Assembly (NCBI GenBank): GCA_948470065.1
Contig: CAOKNO010000001.1
Span: 33,594-97,593, forward strand
From: an uncultured Eubacterium sp.
Lineage (GTDB): Bacteria > Bacillota > Clostridia > Lachnospirales > Lachnospiraceae
DNA: 64,000 bases
Direction of reading: 5' to 3'
The notes under the pieces are model-generated. The model searched no databases and was not told the origin of the DNA. It worked only from the letters and a program-made list of their open reading frames with translations. Shown here piece after piece: positions 25,791 through 35,278 of the stretch. Within the stretch, counting starts at the first letter, position 1; every line of letters begins with the position of its first letter. Both the position numbers and the translations under genes were made by a program.

Positions 25791-27575
25791 ATGGAAAAGG
25801 AAAGACAAATGGATTGGAAATTTAAGCTATCAGAAGCAAGGATTGAGGAGGGGATGCTGACGCTTGGCGTGACGGCAGAAGGGCCGTACGATGTCAAGGT
25901 GCGTTCCCCGAAGGTGACGGCTGTGATAGACAGCAGCCGGGATAACCGGAGGTTCCCGATTCTGGTCAATGCGTATTTCCCATTGGAGGATATGGATACC
26001 TGCATGGTCTATGCAGAGTACGCCGTCAATATAGAAGAGATTTTCTTGGGAGAATGGGGCGGGGATCTTGTGGTTTCGTTTGATTTTATGTATGGGGATA
26101 AGGTGATCCGCCAGATCCCCTTAGAGCTTTCCAGAGAGGAAGAGGTCTTGAAGCAGCAGGGCGTTTTCTTCCGTAAAGGCACGTCGGATCTGCTCATCAA
26201 AGGGAGGAAGCGGGCCGACGGCTCCTTACGTAGGGCATGGAATGCCTGCAAGTCCGTGCTTGCTCCTCTGTACCAGGCATTCACTTATTTTGTGGCGTGC
26301 CTTTTGCTGCCCTGGTACGCTGTGGACGCCATAGCTTCCGTGCTGCTCGGCATAAGCAACACGTATCCAAAGAACAATGGGAATATCCTGCGCCGGTTTT
26401 TGGCGCATATGAGCTGGAGGTATTCTAAGGTATGCAAATATGACGTGGGTTTGACAGGGGTTAAAATGGGGATTGTGAAAGCTTTTTTCCTGTTGGGGTG
26501 CTTTCGCCCTGTGAAAAAAAAGCGCGTGCTGTTCTTATCCAGCCGGAGGAATGACCTGACGGGCAATTTTTCTTTTTTATTTGAAAAAATGCAGCATGAT
26601 GGGAAGGTGGAAATGAAATGCGTGCTAGAACCGAGGGAAATCCGCGATATGCCAATGAAAAGCCTGCGGCAGATTGGATTTTTTTCGGCTACGTCAAAAA
26701 TCATCCTGGTGGACGATTTTACGCCTGTGATTTCGAAGTTAAATCTTCGAAGACCGACGGAACTGTTCCAGCTCTGGCATGCGTGCGGGGCGTTTAAGAC
26801 ATTTGGGTTTTCTAGGACGGGGAAGCGCGGCGGTCCCAAGCAAAACAGCAAGGATCATAGGAATTACGATTATGCGATTGTCAGTTCCTCAGAGATCCGG
26901 GAATTTTATGCAGAGGGCTTTGGGATCGCGCTTGATAAAGTGGCCGCGACCGGGGTGCCGCGTACCGACGTCTTCTTTGATGCAAGCTATAAGAAGCAGG
27001 TAATCGAGAACCTTCACCGGGAGTACCCGCAGACGGCCGGCAAGAAAGTCATCCTCTTTGCGCCGACGTTCCGCGGGAATGGGAAGCTATCCGCAGAGTA
27101 CCCGCTGAGCCAGTTTGACCCGGTAAAGTTTATGGAACAAGTGCCAAAGGATTACGTGCTGATCATCAAGCATCATCCGTTTGTGAAGCTGGATTACCAT
27201 ATCAGGCCGGAATGGAAGGAACGGATCCTGGATTTGTCTAAGGAATCGGAGATCAATGATCTGCTGTTCTTGACGGATGTGCTGATTACGGATTATTCTT
27301 CGGTGGTATTTGAGGCGGCTCTTTTAAATATCCCAATGCTGATGTATGCGTTTGATCTGCGGCAGTATATTGCCAGCAGGGATTTTTACTATGATTATGA
27401 GTTTTTTGTGCCGGGCAAGATTATAGAACGTTTTACTGATTTGGCAAAAGCGATCCGCGAGGAGGATTATGAGTCAGAGAAGCTAGAGCAATTCAGGACC
27501 CGTTTCTTTGACGATTTGGATGGGAAATCCACAAAACGCGTCGTGGATCTGGTGTACCAGAGGATGGGTATTTGA
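25791..27575 (+). CDS. CDP-glycerol/CDP-ribitol phosphotransferase (TagF-like, with N-terminal extension)
   Basis: A 594-residue protein with the TagF catalytic half at the end (about 225-594): QLWHACGAFKTFGF, FAPTFRGNGK, IKHHPFVKLDY and ITDYSSVVFEAAL. The first 130 residues form a beta-rich domain with no motif I know; a hydrophobic stretch (about 162-190, YFVACLLLPWYAVDAIASVLLG) lies between. A long form with an N-terminal domain is typical of polymerising TagF/TarL enzymes. ATG at 25791 has weak upstream sequence; ATG at 25809, after AAGGAAAG, is possible and would remove 6 residues. Confidence 0.85.
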   Translation: MEKERQMDWKFKLSEARIEEGMLTLGVTAEGPYDVKVRSPKVTAVIDSSRDNRRFPILVNAYFPLEDMDTCMVYAEYAVNIEEIFLGEWGGDLVVSFDFMYGDKVIRQIPLELSREEEVLKQQGVFFRKGTSDLLIKGRKRADGSLRRAWNACKSVLAPLYQAFTYFVACLLLPWYAVDAIASVLLGISNTYPKNNGNILRRFLAHMSWRYSKVCKYDVGLTGVKMGIVKAFFLLGCFRPVKKKRVLFLSSRRNDLTGNFSFLFEKMQHDGKVEMKCVLEPREIRDMPMKSLRQIGFFSATSKIILVDDFTPVISKLNLRRPTELFQLWHACGAFKTFGFSRTGKRGGPKQNSKDHRNYDYAIVSSSEIREFYAEGFGIALDKVAATGVPRTDVFFDASYKKQVIENLHREYPQTAGKKVILFAPTFRGNGKLSAEYPLSQFDPVKFMEQVPKDYVLIIKHHPFVKLDYHIRPEWKERILDLSKESEINDLLFLTDVLITDYSSVVFEAALLNIPMLMYAFDLRQYIASRDFYYDYEFFVPGKIIERFTDLAKAIREEDYESEKLEQFRTRFFDDLDGKSTKRVVDLVYQRMGI

Positions 27576-27601
27576 GGATGCCTGGGAATGGAGGAGTGGA
27601 A

Positions 27602-29455
27602 ATGAAAAAGATCGCAAAGGTATTTTCTTCTGACAGGAATAACAGGGTGGCGCTGGCAGCCGTGTTATTATTTGGGTTTGCAATGATGGCGCTTCGCTTG
27701 AGCCTTACCTACATCACGGATGAAACAGGCACAATGTCTAATGCTGCTTATCTAGCGGGGTATGATTGGTCTGTGTTTGTGGAAAATACTGGGAGTTATT
27801 ATTATAAATATGGGCCGGCATTGTTCTGGTATCCTGTGTTTGCGCTGGTAAAGGATTCCTTTTGGATTTACAGGCTGATTATGTTGGAAAGCGCTATCCT
27901 TTTAACGTTGTCGGGGCTTTGTATTTATCAGATACTCAGGAAACATTTAAAGGTGGAGGTTCCCTTCCAGGCGCTGGTTTTCTCTGTAATTGCGGCCATT
28001 ACGCCGCCGGCTGTTTTATATAGCTTGTTTGCACGTTCTGATGTAATGTTAGCGACATTTTCTGTGTATGTGCTGTATTTTTTGATGGAAGCGTGGCATA
28101 GTAGGAAGGATGGCAAGAAACAAGCGCTTTATACGTTCCTTTCCGTGCTCTGTACCGTTTATATCTTTATGAGCCATAGCCGAGGAATCGTTTGGGTCAT
28201 TGCAGTTACAATGCTTGTCATTGCTATGCAGATCTTTTCGAAAGAGCGGATGGTGAATTGGTGGGTGTATATTGGTTCCCTTGTAGCGCTGATGGGAGTG
28301 GATAAACTATTAGCAGAATTTTTCAAAGAAAAAATCTGGAAAGGGAACCCAAGGCATGCATCGGCAGAAAGCTTTGATTTCTCCCAGCTAAAAGAGATTT
28401 TTACCGGGAACGGGATAAAGACGATGATAAAGCTTTTCCTGGGATGGTGTTATAATTTTATGACCAGTTCCATGGGAATTGCGTTAGCTGGTATTTTTGC
28501 AGCAGCGGTGGTACTATGGCTGTTTGTTCGGAAAAAGAAAAATGTAAAGCCGCAGGAAGCCATATTGTCCGGTTATGCGTTATTGGTATTTGCTGGTTCT
28601 GTGGCTCTTGGGATGCTGTTTTTCTTCCCAAAGGTATCGCAGAATTATTATGGCGGGGTAACAAAACGGGTCGACCGCCTGGTATATGATCGGTATTTGG
28701 CGGGAAGTGTTGTCATAGCGGTTTTAGCCGGGCTGTATTTTTTTATCTACCGGAAAGATATCTTCCAAAAAGCGAGCCGCATCCTCCTTGCATGTACCAG
28801 CTTCTTTTTGCTGTTGTTTTTTAAAAAATTTATTGCGATTTACCTGGATAACCATGAGTTTTCTGCTAGGAATAGTATTGCTTCCAATTTGTTTTTAAAA
28901 AACTCCATATCAGGGCATGACGCAGGGAAATTTGCCAATATGTCGGGAGCGATGTTTTATGCAGGTATCTTTGCCGTGGCGGTCTTGGCAGTTTTTTTGG
29001 TGGTCGGATGGTACTCCTTTAAGAAATCCGTTCTCGGGGGGATGCTTGCGGTATTTGCAATCAGCCTTTTAGTTAATTATGGGAAAATGCGTTTGGCATG
29101 CGATACGAACGTGATGGGGAAGGTTGGCCATTTGAATGGATATGTAAAAGAGATCCAGGAGATATCGAAAGAGAACCGTTGTATCTACATTGATAAATCT
29201 GCAAATCGGCATAAGCCCTTGCAGTTGGTATTTAAAGAATTTGACGTCTACCTGCGCGGGCATCTGCCTGGTGAAGAGATTAAGAATTATTTTATTATCG
29301 CTAAAAAAGATGGTTTCCATAAAAAGATAAGCCGGGAGGATTGTTACATGTTGTCCGATTTTGACTATGGGTACGATTATGTGATTTATGTAAAAGGAGA
29401 AGGATTGAAAGAAGAGTTGGAGGGAATGGGCAAAAGCCTGGTTCCTTTGGATTGA
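27602..29455 (+). CDS. Polytopic membrane protein, GT-C glycosyltransferase-like
   Basis: A 617-residue protein with about 11-12 membrane helices. ATG at 27602 follows GGAGGAGTGG. After the first helix an outside loop holds SLTYITDETGTMSNAAYLAG, an acidic Asp-Glu pair in the place where GT-C enzymes keep their catalytic Asp. The C-terminal 120 residues form a soluble domain. GT-C enzymes take sugar from a polyprenyl-phosphate donor on the outer face; a suitable donor-maker is encoded at 16084. I do not recognise the exact family, so the glycosyltransferase role is inference from topology and context. Confidence 0.6.
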   Translation: MKKIAKVFSSDRNNRVALAAVLLFGFAMMALRLSLTYITDETGTMSNAAYLAGYDWSVFVENTGSYYYKYGPALFWYPVFALVKDSFWIYRLIMLESAILLTLSGLCIYQILRKHLKVEVPFQALVFSVIAAITPPAVLYSLFARSDVMLATFSVYVLYFLMEAWHSRKDGKKQALYTFLSVLCTVYIFMSHSRGIVWVIAVTMLVIAMQIFSKERMVNWWVYIGSLVALMGVDKLLAEFFKEKIWKGNPRHASAESFDFSQLKEIFTGNGIKTMIKLFLGWCYNFMTSSMGIALAGIFAAAVVLWLFVRKKKNVKPQEAILSGYALLVFAGSVALGMLFFFPKVSQNYYGGVTKRVDRLVYDRYLAGSVVIAVLAGLYFFIYRKDIFQKASRILLACTSFFLLLFFKKFIAIYLDNHEFSARNSIASNLFLKNSISGHDAGKFANMSGAMFYAGIFAVAVLAVFLVVGWYSFKKSVLGGMLAVFAISLLVNYGKMRLACDTNVMGKVGHLNGYVKEIQEISKENRCIYIDKSANRHKPLQLVFKEFDVYLRGHLPGEEIKNYFIIAKKDGFHKKISREDCYMLSDFDYGYDYVIYVKGEGLKEELEGMGKSLVPLD

Positions 29456-29479
29456 CACCATGGGAGGGTGTGCTATAAT
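29452..29479 (+). promoter_or_regulatory. Consensus sigma-A promoter overlapping a stop codon
   Basis: TTGACA (29452-29457), 16-base spacer, TATAAT (29474-29479), with an extended -10 TGC just before TATAAT. The TGA stop of the preceding gene (29453-29455) lies inside the -35 box. It is the best promoter in the window and would drive the genes from 29586 to 35255. Confidence 0.85.
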
Positions 29480-29585
29480 GTTACTATTGCATGTATCGGT
29501 TCCACAGTTCCATAGAGTGTAAGCGTTATATGTGGCTGGCGTGGGAAAACCGACGTACGTTAAGAAAACGGAAGGGAAAGAAGCT

Positions 29586-30542
29586 ATGCAGAAACCATCT
29601 ATGGAACAGTTGAAAAAAGTGGGAAAGCTTGCCGGAAAGATGATTTCTTTTCTGTCGATCCTTTTTGTTGTGTATGCGATTTGGAAATTAGGGTTTGATT
29701 TCCAGTCTATCCACAACTGGACGCTATTTTTGGCGGTTGCCTTTGCCAGCGTGGTATTGAAATGCGGGACAGTTTATGTCAGCGGATCTGCCTGGGCTGG
29801 GTGGCTTGCTTTTTTTGCAGGAAGGAAGATTGACAAACGGGAAGCGCTGTGCGTCTATGCAAAGGCAAACATTGGGAAATACCTGCCAGGCAATGTTATG
29901 CATTATGTAGAACGGAATTTGTTCGCTACAAATTTAGATATAAGCCAGAAAAAGCTGGCTGTCAGCACTATTTTAGAGGTGTTGGGGTTGGTGGGCGTAG
30001 CTTTTATGCTGTCGGTTGTGGTATCTGCCGGACAGCTTGCAGAGTCGTTTCAACTGATCTTTGGGGATTCTTATCGAAAGATTTTGTGCGTAGTGGCTGC
30101 AATCGCGTTGGCAATTATTTTAGCAGGATGCTTATTCCTGCGCAAGCGGATTGCTGCGGTATTGATGGAATATACCTGGGTAGATTTTGTAAAGACGCTG
30201 TTGTTCTCTTTACTCCAATATACTGCTGTATTGGTTGGCCTTGGAGTGATTATGGTTGCCCTATATGCATATATGGGCGGGCACGTTACATGGGAAAACG
30301 CTTCTTTGATCGTGTCAGGTTATGTGGTTGCCTGGGTATTGGGCTTTGTAATCCCAGGAGCGTCTGGTGGGATTGGCGTACGTGAACTGGTCATAACGCT
30401 TCTTTTAGGGAAGATTGTAGGCGTGGAAATGGTTCTTACCCTTTCGGTTATCCATCGTTTGATTACGGTTATTGGAGATTTCCTTGCCTATTTGGTGATG
30501 CTTGTGCTACGGAGGAAAAACGACGAAAAGAATGGAGGATAA
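29586..30542 (+). CDS. Flippase-like membrane protein (lysylphosphatidylglycerol synthase TM-region family)
   Basis: A 318-residue protein with about eight membrane helices and the family features of UPF0104/LPG-synthase membrane regions: AKANIGKYLPGNVMHYVERN (about 99-118), a usual substrate-path motif, and GFVIPGASGGIGVRE near the end. ATG at 29586 follows GGGAAAG by 5 bases. Members move lipids or lipid-linked sugars across the membrane; many lie in glycan loci. It is the first gene after the promoter at 29452 and ends one base before the next start, so the next gene is tightly coupled. Confidence 0.85.
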   Translation: MQKPSMEQLKKVGKLAGKMISFLSILFVVYAIWKLGFDFQSIHNWTLFLAVAFASVVLKCGTVYVSGSAWAGWLAFFAGRKIDKREALCVYAKANIGKYLPGNVMHYVERNLFATNLDISQKKLAVSTILEVLGLVGVAFMLSVVVSAGQLAESFQLIFGDSYRKILCVVAAIALAIILAGCLFLRKRIAAVLMEYTWVDFVKTLLFSLLQYTAVLVGLGVIMVALYAYMGGHVTWENASLIVSGYVVAWVLGFVIPGASGGIGVRELVITLLLGKIVGVEMVLTLSVIHRLITVIGDFLAYLVMLVLRRKNDEKNGG

Positions 30543-30543
30543 C

Positions 30544-32829
30544 ATGAGAGATGTGGTAATTGCCATTACAGCAGCCAGTTATAGCGGGAATAAAGGAGCG
30601 GCGGCTATGCTGCAAAGTTCTATCCATCAGCTCCATGAAAGGTATGGGGAACGGTTGAACATCCATTTGATGTCCGTCTACCCCAGGGAAGATAAGAAGC
30701 AGCTACCTCACGATTTTGTAAAAATTGTGCCGGCAAAACCAGAGCAGCTTTTGTTTTTTGCTTTTCCTATGGCAGTGTTGCACCGTGCGCTGCGCTGGTG
30801 CGGGCCAATCCGCAAGCTCTTAGAGAAGAATAAGATTATCAAGGCTTACCGTAATACGGATCTTGTGATAGATGAGGCAGGGATTTCTTTTGTGGACAGC
30901 CGCGGGTTTGTTATGAACACGTATGCGTTTGTGTGCGCGGCGGTACCGTTGCTGTTAGGGACTCCAGTGGTAAAGTATTCCCAGGCAATGGGGACGTTTT
31001 GCAATCCTTACAACCGTTTCCTGGCGAAATGGATTTTGCCAAAGCTGAAGCTTGTCTGCGCCCGTGGGCAGGGAACCTATGATAACCTACGTGGGATTGG
31101 GGTTACAGAGAATGTCAAGTTATGCGCGGACGGCGCGTTTACGATGGCAGATGATAGGGAGCAGCAAAAGAAAGTGGATCAGCGCTGTGGGACTGATGAT
31201 TTTTACAAAGGTACGGTCGTAGGGCTGTCGATTAGTTCGGTTGTTGAGAAAAAATGCGGCAAGCTTGGGATTGATTATCAGAAGGTTATGGTTCAATTTA
31301 TAGAATACCTGAACCAGTTGGGATATGGCGTGCTGATGATTGCCAATGCAGCCAGGATCCACAGTGTAAAGCCGAGGAACAATGATTTGCTGGTCGGAGA
31401 CGCCATTTATGATAAGCTTCCAGATAAATCAAAGATCCGCTGGTATCATGAGGAGATGGAGGCAGAGGAAATCCGCGAGTACATCAGCCGTTGCCATTAT
31501 CTTGTGGCGTCCAGGTTCCATGCGATGATAGGAGCCTTGGAGAAGAAGGTTCCTGTGCTTTTGATTGGCTGGAGCCATAAGTACCAGGAAGTCTTGGATA
31601 TGTTTGAGTTAGGGCAGTATGCGGCAGATTTTTCGAACCTGGATCTGGAGTCTTTGCAGAAGAGTTTTGAAACATTTGTGGCAGATGAAGCAAAGATCCG
31701 TCAGAAGCTGGAGAAGAACCATAATAAGGTGATTGAAAGTTCATACCAGAATATCCGTTTGATTGGGGATGTGGTGGATGAAACCTTACAGAAGCCATAT
31801 AAGAAGCCAAAGCTTTTGGATCTCAAAGACCCAGAACGTTATATTGGCAGCTTTCTTGCTTTACGTAAGGGTTATGCAGCGGATGCAGGGATACGTGAGT
31901 ATGCAGCGTCGGGCGGAATGGTGACGGCGCTCTTATGCAATATGCTCCGACGGGGAGATATTGACGGCGCATGGGTGACTAAGACATGCTTTGTAGATGG
32001 GGAACTAACGTACCATACGTATATGGCGGTTACAGAACAGGAAATCCGCGACGCTTCCTCAAGTGTCTATATGAGCATTCCTATGCTGAAGCATTTGGAT
32101 ATCCTGGAAAATTTCCAAGGGAAGGCGGCAGTTGTCTTGACGCCATGCGCCATGCGCGGATTCTCAGCAATCCTTGACAAGCGGCCGGAGCTAAAGGAAA
32201 AAGTCGTCTTAAAGCTGGGGCTGTATTGTAGTGGCGCGCATGATCCGAAAGCTACTACGTTATCAATGAAAAAGGCAGGGATACCCACGCAGGGCGCAAA
32301 ACGCTTGTATTACCGCAGAGGCCATTGGAGAGGGACGTCGTCTGTGGTATATGAAGATGGAAGTAAAAAGGAATTTTCTTACGCCAAGCTGGTCTGCGCC
32401 TATAAAAATGCGTATTTTTTTGAAAAGAGCGGCTGTATGTGCTGCAAAGATCATTTTGCTTCCAGCGCTGATATCAGTTTTGGGGATATTTGGCTGAAAG
32501 AAATGAAGCAGGAGGACATAAAACATACAAGCTGTGTGATCCGCAGCCAAAAGGCATTGGATTATTTAAACCAGGCAGTTGCGGATGGGGACTTGTGCGT
32601 ATCCCATATGAATGGCAGGGATATGGTAAGGAGCCAGAAACGTGCTTTGGTCTTTAAATATAACTGCGCAGATCGCTCGTCCAAACGGAAATGGAACCAT
32701 AAGTTAGCGTATTTTCTGGCCGAAAAGAACCGGAAATTTTCAATTGAAAAAGAGGGACAGTTAGAAAAACTGCCTTCTTGGTTTATCTATTATTATATGT
32801 GCTTTATCCGCGTGCTTTTGAGTTTTTAG
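30544..32829 (+). CDS. Fusion of polysaccharide pyruvyltransferase-type and FrhB/FdhB-type domains
   Basis: A 761-residue protein; ATG at 30544 follows GGAGGATAAC and lies 1 base after the preceding stop. Residues 1 to about 420 match the polysaccharide pyruvyltransferase family (AASYSGNKGAAAML, DEAGISFVDSRGF, YSQAMGTF, CRYHLVASRFHAMIGA-like with SRFHAMIGALEKKVP), which adds ketal pyruvate to glycans. From about 430 on it resembles the coenzyme F420 hydrogenase/dehydrogenase beta-subunit family: EYAASGGMVTALL, VLTPCAMRGFSAI, and SGCMCCKDHF (Cys631, Cys633, Cys634) followed by SFGDIW. The two families are often neighbours in capsule loci; here they share one chain. Redox cofactor use by the second half is known of the family but not shown here. 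Confidence 0.85.
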   Translation: MRDVVIAITAASYSGNKGAAAMLQSSIHQLHERYGERLNIHLMSVYPREDKKQLPHDFVKIVPAKPEQLLFFAFPMAVLHRALRWCGPIRKLLEKNKIIKAYRNTDLVIDEAGISFVDSRGFVMNTYAFVCAAVPLLLGTPVVKYSQAMGTFCNPYNRFLAKWILPKLKLVCARGQGTYDNLRGIGVTENVKLCADGAFTMADDREQQKKVDQRCGTDDFYKGTVVGLSISSVVEKKCGKLGIDYQKVMVQFIEYLNQLGYGVLMIANAARIHSVKPRNNDLLVGDAIYDKLPDKSKIRWYHEEMEAEEIREYISRCHYLVASRFHAMIGALEKKVPVLLIGWSHKYQEVLDMFELGQYAADFSNLDLESLQKSFETFVADEAKIRQKLEKNHNKVIESSYQNIRLIGDVVDETLQKPYKKPKLLDLKDPERYIGSFLALRKGYAADAGIREYAASGGMVTALLCNMLRRGDIDGAWVTKTCFVDGELTYHTYMAVTEQEIRDASSSVYMSIPMLKHLDILENFQGKAAVVLTPCAMRGFSAILDKRPELKEKVVLKLGLYCSGAHDPKATTLSMKKAGIPTQGAKRLYYRRGHWRGTSSVVYEDGSKKEFSYAKLVCAYKNAYFFEKSGCMCCKDHFASSADISFGDIWLKEMKQEDIKHTSCVIRSQKALDYLNQAVADGDLCVSHMNGRDMVRSQKRALVFKYNCADRSSKRKWNHKLAYFLAEKNRKFSIEKEGQLEKLPSWFIYYYMCFIRVLLSF

Positions 32830-32862
32830 AAATAAGGAATGGGAAGATTGGAGGCTAGGAAG

Positions 32863-34047
32863 ATGAAAATAGCAGTTGCAGGAACTGGTTATGTGGGGTT
32901 GTCCATGGCGGTTTTGCTGTCGCAGAACCATGAGGTGTATGCGGTAGATATTGTCCCAGAAAAGGTTGAGATGATTAATCAGAAAAGATCACCGATTGTG
33001 GATCGGGAAATAGAAGCATATTTGAAGGAAAAGGACTTATATCTGACGGCGACGCTAGATGGGGAAACGGCTTACCGTGACGCGGAATATGTGGTGATTT
33101 CCACGCCGACAAACTACGACCCCCATAAGAATTATTTTGATACGTCTTCGGTGGAGAAAGCCATTAGCCTGGTGCGGAAGGTAAACCCAGAAGCTGTCAT
33201 TGTAGTGAAATCTACTGTGCCAGTAGGATATACGGCTTCTTTGCAGGAACGTTTCCAGACGGAACGTATCTTGTTTTCCCCGGAATTTTTGAGGGAAGGG
33301 CGGGCGTTGTATGATAACCTGTATCCTTCTAGGATTATTGTTGGCTCAGCAAAAGGCAACAAAGAAATGGCCGAGCGGGCAAAGACGTTTGCGGGGCTTT
33401 TGTCAGAAGGTGCGATCAAACAAGATATCCCTACGTTATTTACCGATCTGACGGAGGCGGAAGCGATTAAGCTGTTTGCAAATACGTATCTCGCATTGCG
33501 GGTGTCTTACTTTAATGAGTTGGATACGTATGCAGAGATGCGCGGCTTAAACAGCCGGCAGATTATTGAAGGCGTTGGCTTAGATCCAAGGATTGGGAGC
33601 CATTATAACAATCCTTCGTTTGGATATGGCGGTTATTGCCTGCCCAAAGATACAAAGCAGTTATTGGCAAATTATGAAAATGTGCCAAATAATATCATCG
33701 GGGCGATTGTCGACGCTAACCGGACAAGGAAGGATTTTATTGCAGAGCGTGTATTAGAAAAGAATCCAAAGGTGGTAGGGGTGTACCGCCTTACAATGAA
33801 GGCAGATTCTGATAATTTCCGTCAGTCCTCTATCCAGGGAGTGATGAAGCGCATTAAGGCAAAGGGCGTAGAAGTAATCGTTTATGAACCTACGATGAAG
33901 GAAGAAGAGTTTTTCCGGAGTAAGGTATACCATGATTTGGAAGAGTTTAAGGAAAAAAGCGATGTGATCCTAGTAAACCGTTGGAACGACGAACTAGAAG
34001 ATGTCAAAGAAAAAGTATACAGCAGAGATTTGTGGGGAAGGGACTGA
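32863..34047 (+). CDS. ugd: UDP-glucose 6-dehydrogenase
   Basis: Oxidises UDP-glucose to UDP-glucuronate with two NAD. The 394 residues from ATG 32863 (TAGGAAG just upstream) hold the NAD site GTGYVG (7-12), the STPTNYD and SPEFLREG motifs, [17 protein letters not shown], and the catalytic Cys259 in [14 protein letters not shown]. The frame from 32839 adds 8 residues with no better site. UDP-glucuronate gives an acidic sugar, consistent with a teichuronic-like or pyruvylated acidic polymer. Confidence 0.94.
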   Translation: MKIAVAGTGYVGLSMAVLLSQNHEVYAVDIVPEKVEMINQKRSPIVDREIEAYLKEKDLYLTATLDGETAYRDAEYVVISTPTNYDPHKNYFDTSSVEKAISLVRKVNPEAVIVVKSTVPVGYTASLQERFQTERILFSPEFLREGRALYDNLYPSRIIVGSAKGNKEMAERAKTFAGLLSEGAIKQDIPTLFTDLTEAEAIKLFANTYLALRVSYFNELDTYAEMRGLNSRQIIEGVGLDPRIGSHYNNPSFGYGGYCLPKDTKQLLANYENVPNNIIGAIVDANRTRKDFIAERVLEKNPKVVGVYRLTMKADSDNFRQSSIQGVMKRIKAKGVEVIVYEPTMKEEEFFRSKVYHDLEEFKEKSDVILVNRWNDELEDVKEKVYSRDLWGRD

Positions 34048-34052
34048 TTGGG

Positions 34053-35255
34053 ATGAAAGAGCATATTTTCCTTGCTTCTCCTCATATGAGTGAAGAAGGA
34101 TTTGAGCAGGAATTTATCCAGGAAGCGTTTGATACCAACTGGATTGCGCCTTTGGGCAAGAATGTAACAGAGTTTGAAAAAGAGATGTCTGGTTTTTTGG
34201 GGGCAAAAGCGGCGGTAGCGCTATCTTCTGGGACGGCTGCAATCCATATGGCGCTAAAGTCAGCAGGGGTACGCCAGGGGGATCTGGTATTTTGCCAGGA
34301 TTTGACGTTCTCCGCTACTGCAAATCCCATCCTTTATGAGAAAGCCACTCCAGTGTTTATTGATAGTGAGCCAGAGAGCTGGAATATGAGCCCAAAGGCG
34401 CTGGAATTGGCGTTTGAGAAATATGATAAGATGGGAAAAAGGCCCAAGGCTGTACTGGCGGTTCATTTATATGGTCTTTGTGCAAAAATCCAGGAAATTG
34501 CAGCGTTATGCAAGAAGTATGAGGTTCCTTTGGTGGAAGATGCAGCAGAAAGCCTTGGGACTACCTGCCAGGGAAGGTATACGGGGACGTTTGGGGATTA
34601 TGGGATTATCAGCTTTAATGGAAATAAAATTATTACAACCTCTGGAGGCGGGATGTTGCTGGTCAATACAGAAGACGCCAAGGAACGGGCGGCGAAGGTA
34701 TTGTATTGGGCAACCCAGGCTAGGGAACCTGCCCGCTGGTATCAACATACAGAAATCGGCTATAATTACCGTATGAGCAATATAGTGGCAGGGATTGGCA
34801 GAGGCCAGCTTAAGGTGTTAGATAAGCGCGTGGGCAAGAAACGTGAGATTTACCAGTACTACCAGGATCACCTGGGAGATTTGCCAGGTATTTCATTTAT
34901 GCCGATGCAAGACGGCGCAAGGAGCAATTGCTGGCTTACAGCGATCCAGTTGGAAGAAGGATGCCAGGTGAAGCCGTTGGATATTATGGAAGCGTTGGAA
35001 AAGGATGATGTGGAGAGCCGTCCGGTTTGGAAACCGATGCATTTGCAGCCAGTATTCTCAGGCTGTGATTTTATAACGCAAGTCGAAGGCGTCTGCCTTA
35101 CAGAACCAGTAACTGGAGCAGATAGCAGCATTGGAGGGCAGATCTTCCAGCACGGCGTCTGCTTGCCAAGCGATACCAAGATGAAAGAGGAAGATTTGGA
35201 ACGCATTTGCCGTGTCATCCGTGCTCTTTGGCAGCCAGACGCTGCAAAGGAATAA
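34053..35255 (+). CDS. PLP-dependent sugar aminotransferase (DegT/DnrJ/EryC1/StrS family)
   Basis: Transfers an amino group to a keto-sugar nucleotide. The 400 residues begin at ATG 34053, 5 bases after the ugd stop, with AAGGGA upstream. Motifs: FLASPHMSEEGFE, DTNWIAPLGKNVTEFE, LSSGTAAIHMALK (cofactor phosphate), VVEDAAESLG-like VEDAAESLGT, and the PLP Lys192 in SFNGNKIITT. The start LASPHM and the following pattern are like PglE/PglE-type UDP-4-keto-sugar aminotransferases of bacillosamine synthesis, but no 4,6-dehydratase or acetyltransferase is encoded in the window, so the exact substrate stays open. Confidence 0.88.
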   Translation: MKEHIFLASPHMSEEGFEQEFIQEAFDTNWIAPLGKNVTEFEKEMSGFLGAKAAVALSSGTAAIHMALKSAGVRQGDLVFCQDLTFSATANPILYEKATPVFIDSEPESWNMSPKALELAFEKYDKMGKRPKAVLAVHLYGLCAKIQEIAALCKKYEVPLVEDAAESLGTTCQGRYTGTFGDYGIISFNGNKIITTSGGGMLLVNTEDAKERAAKVLYWATQAREPARWYQHTEIGYNYRMSNIVAGIGRGQLKVLDKRVGKKREIYQYYQDHLGDLPGISFMPMQDGARSNCWLTAIQLEEGCQVKPLDIMEALEKDDVESRPVWKPMHLQPVFSGCDFITQVEGVCLTEPVTGADSSIGGQIFQHGVCLPSDTKMKEEDLERICRVIRALWQPDAAKE

Positions 35256-35278
35256 GGGGCATTCCAGACAGGCGTGTA

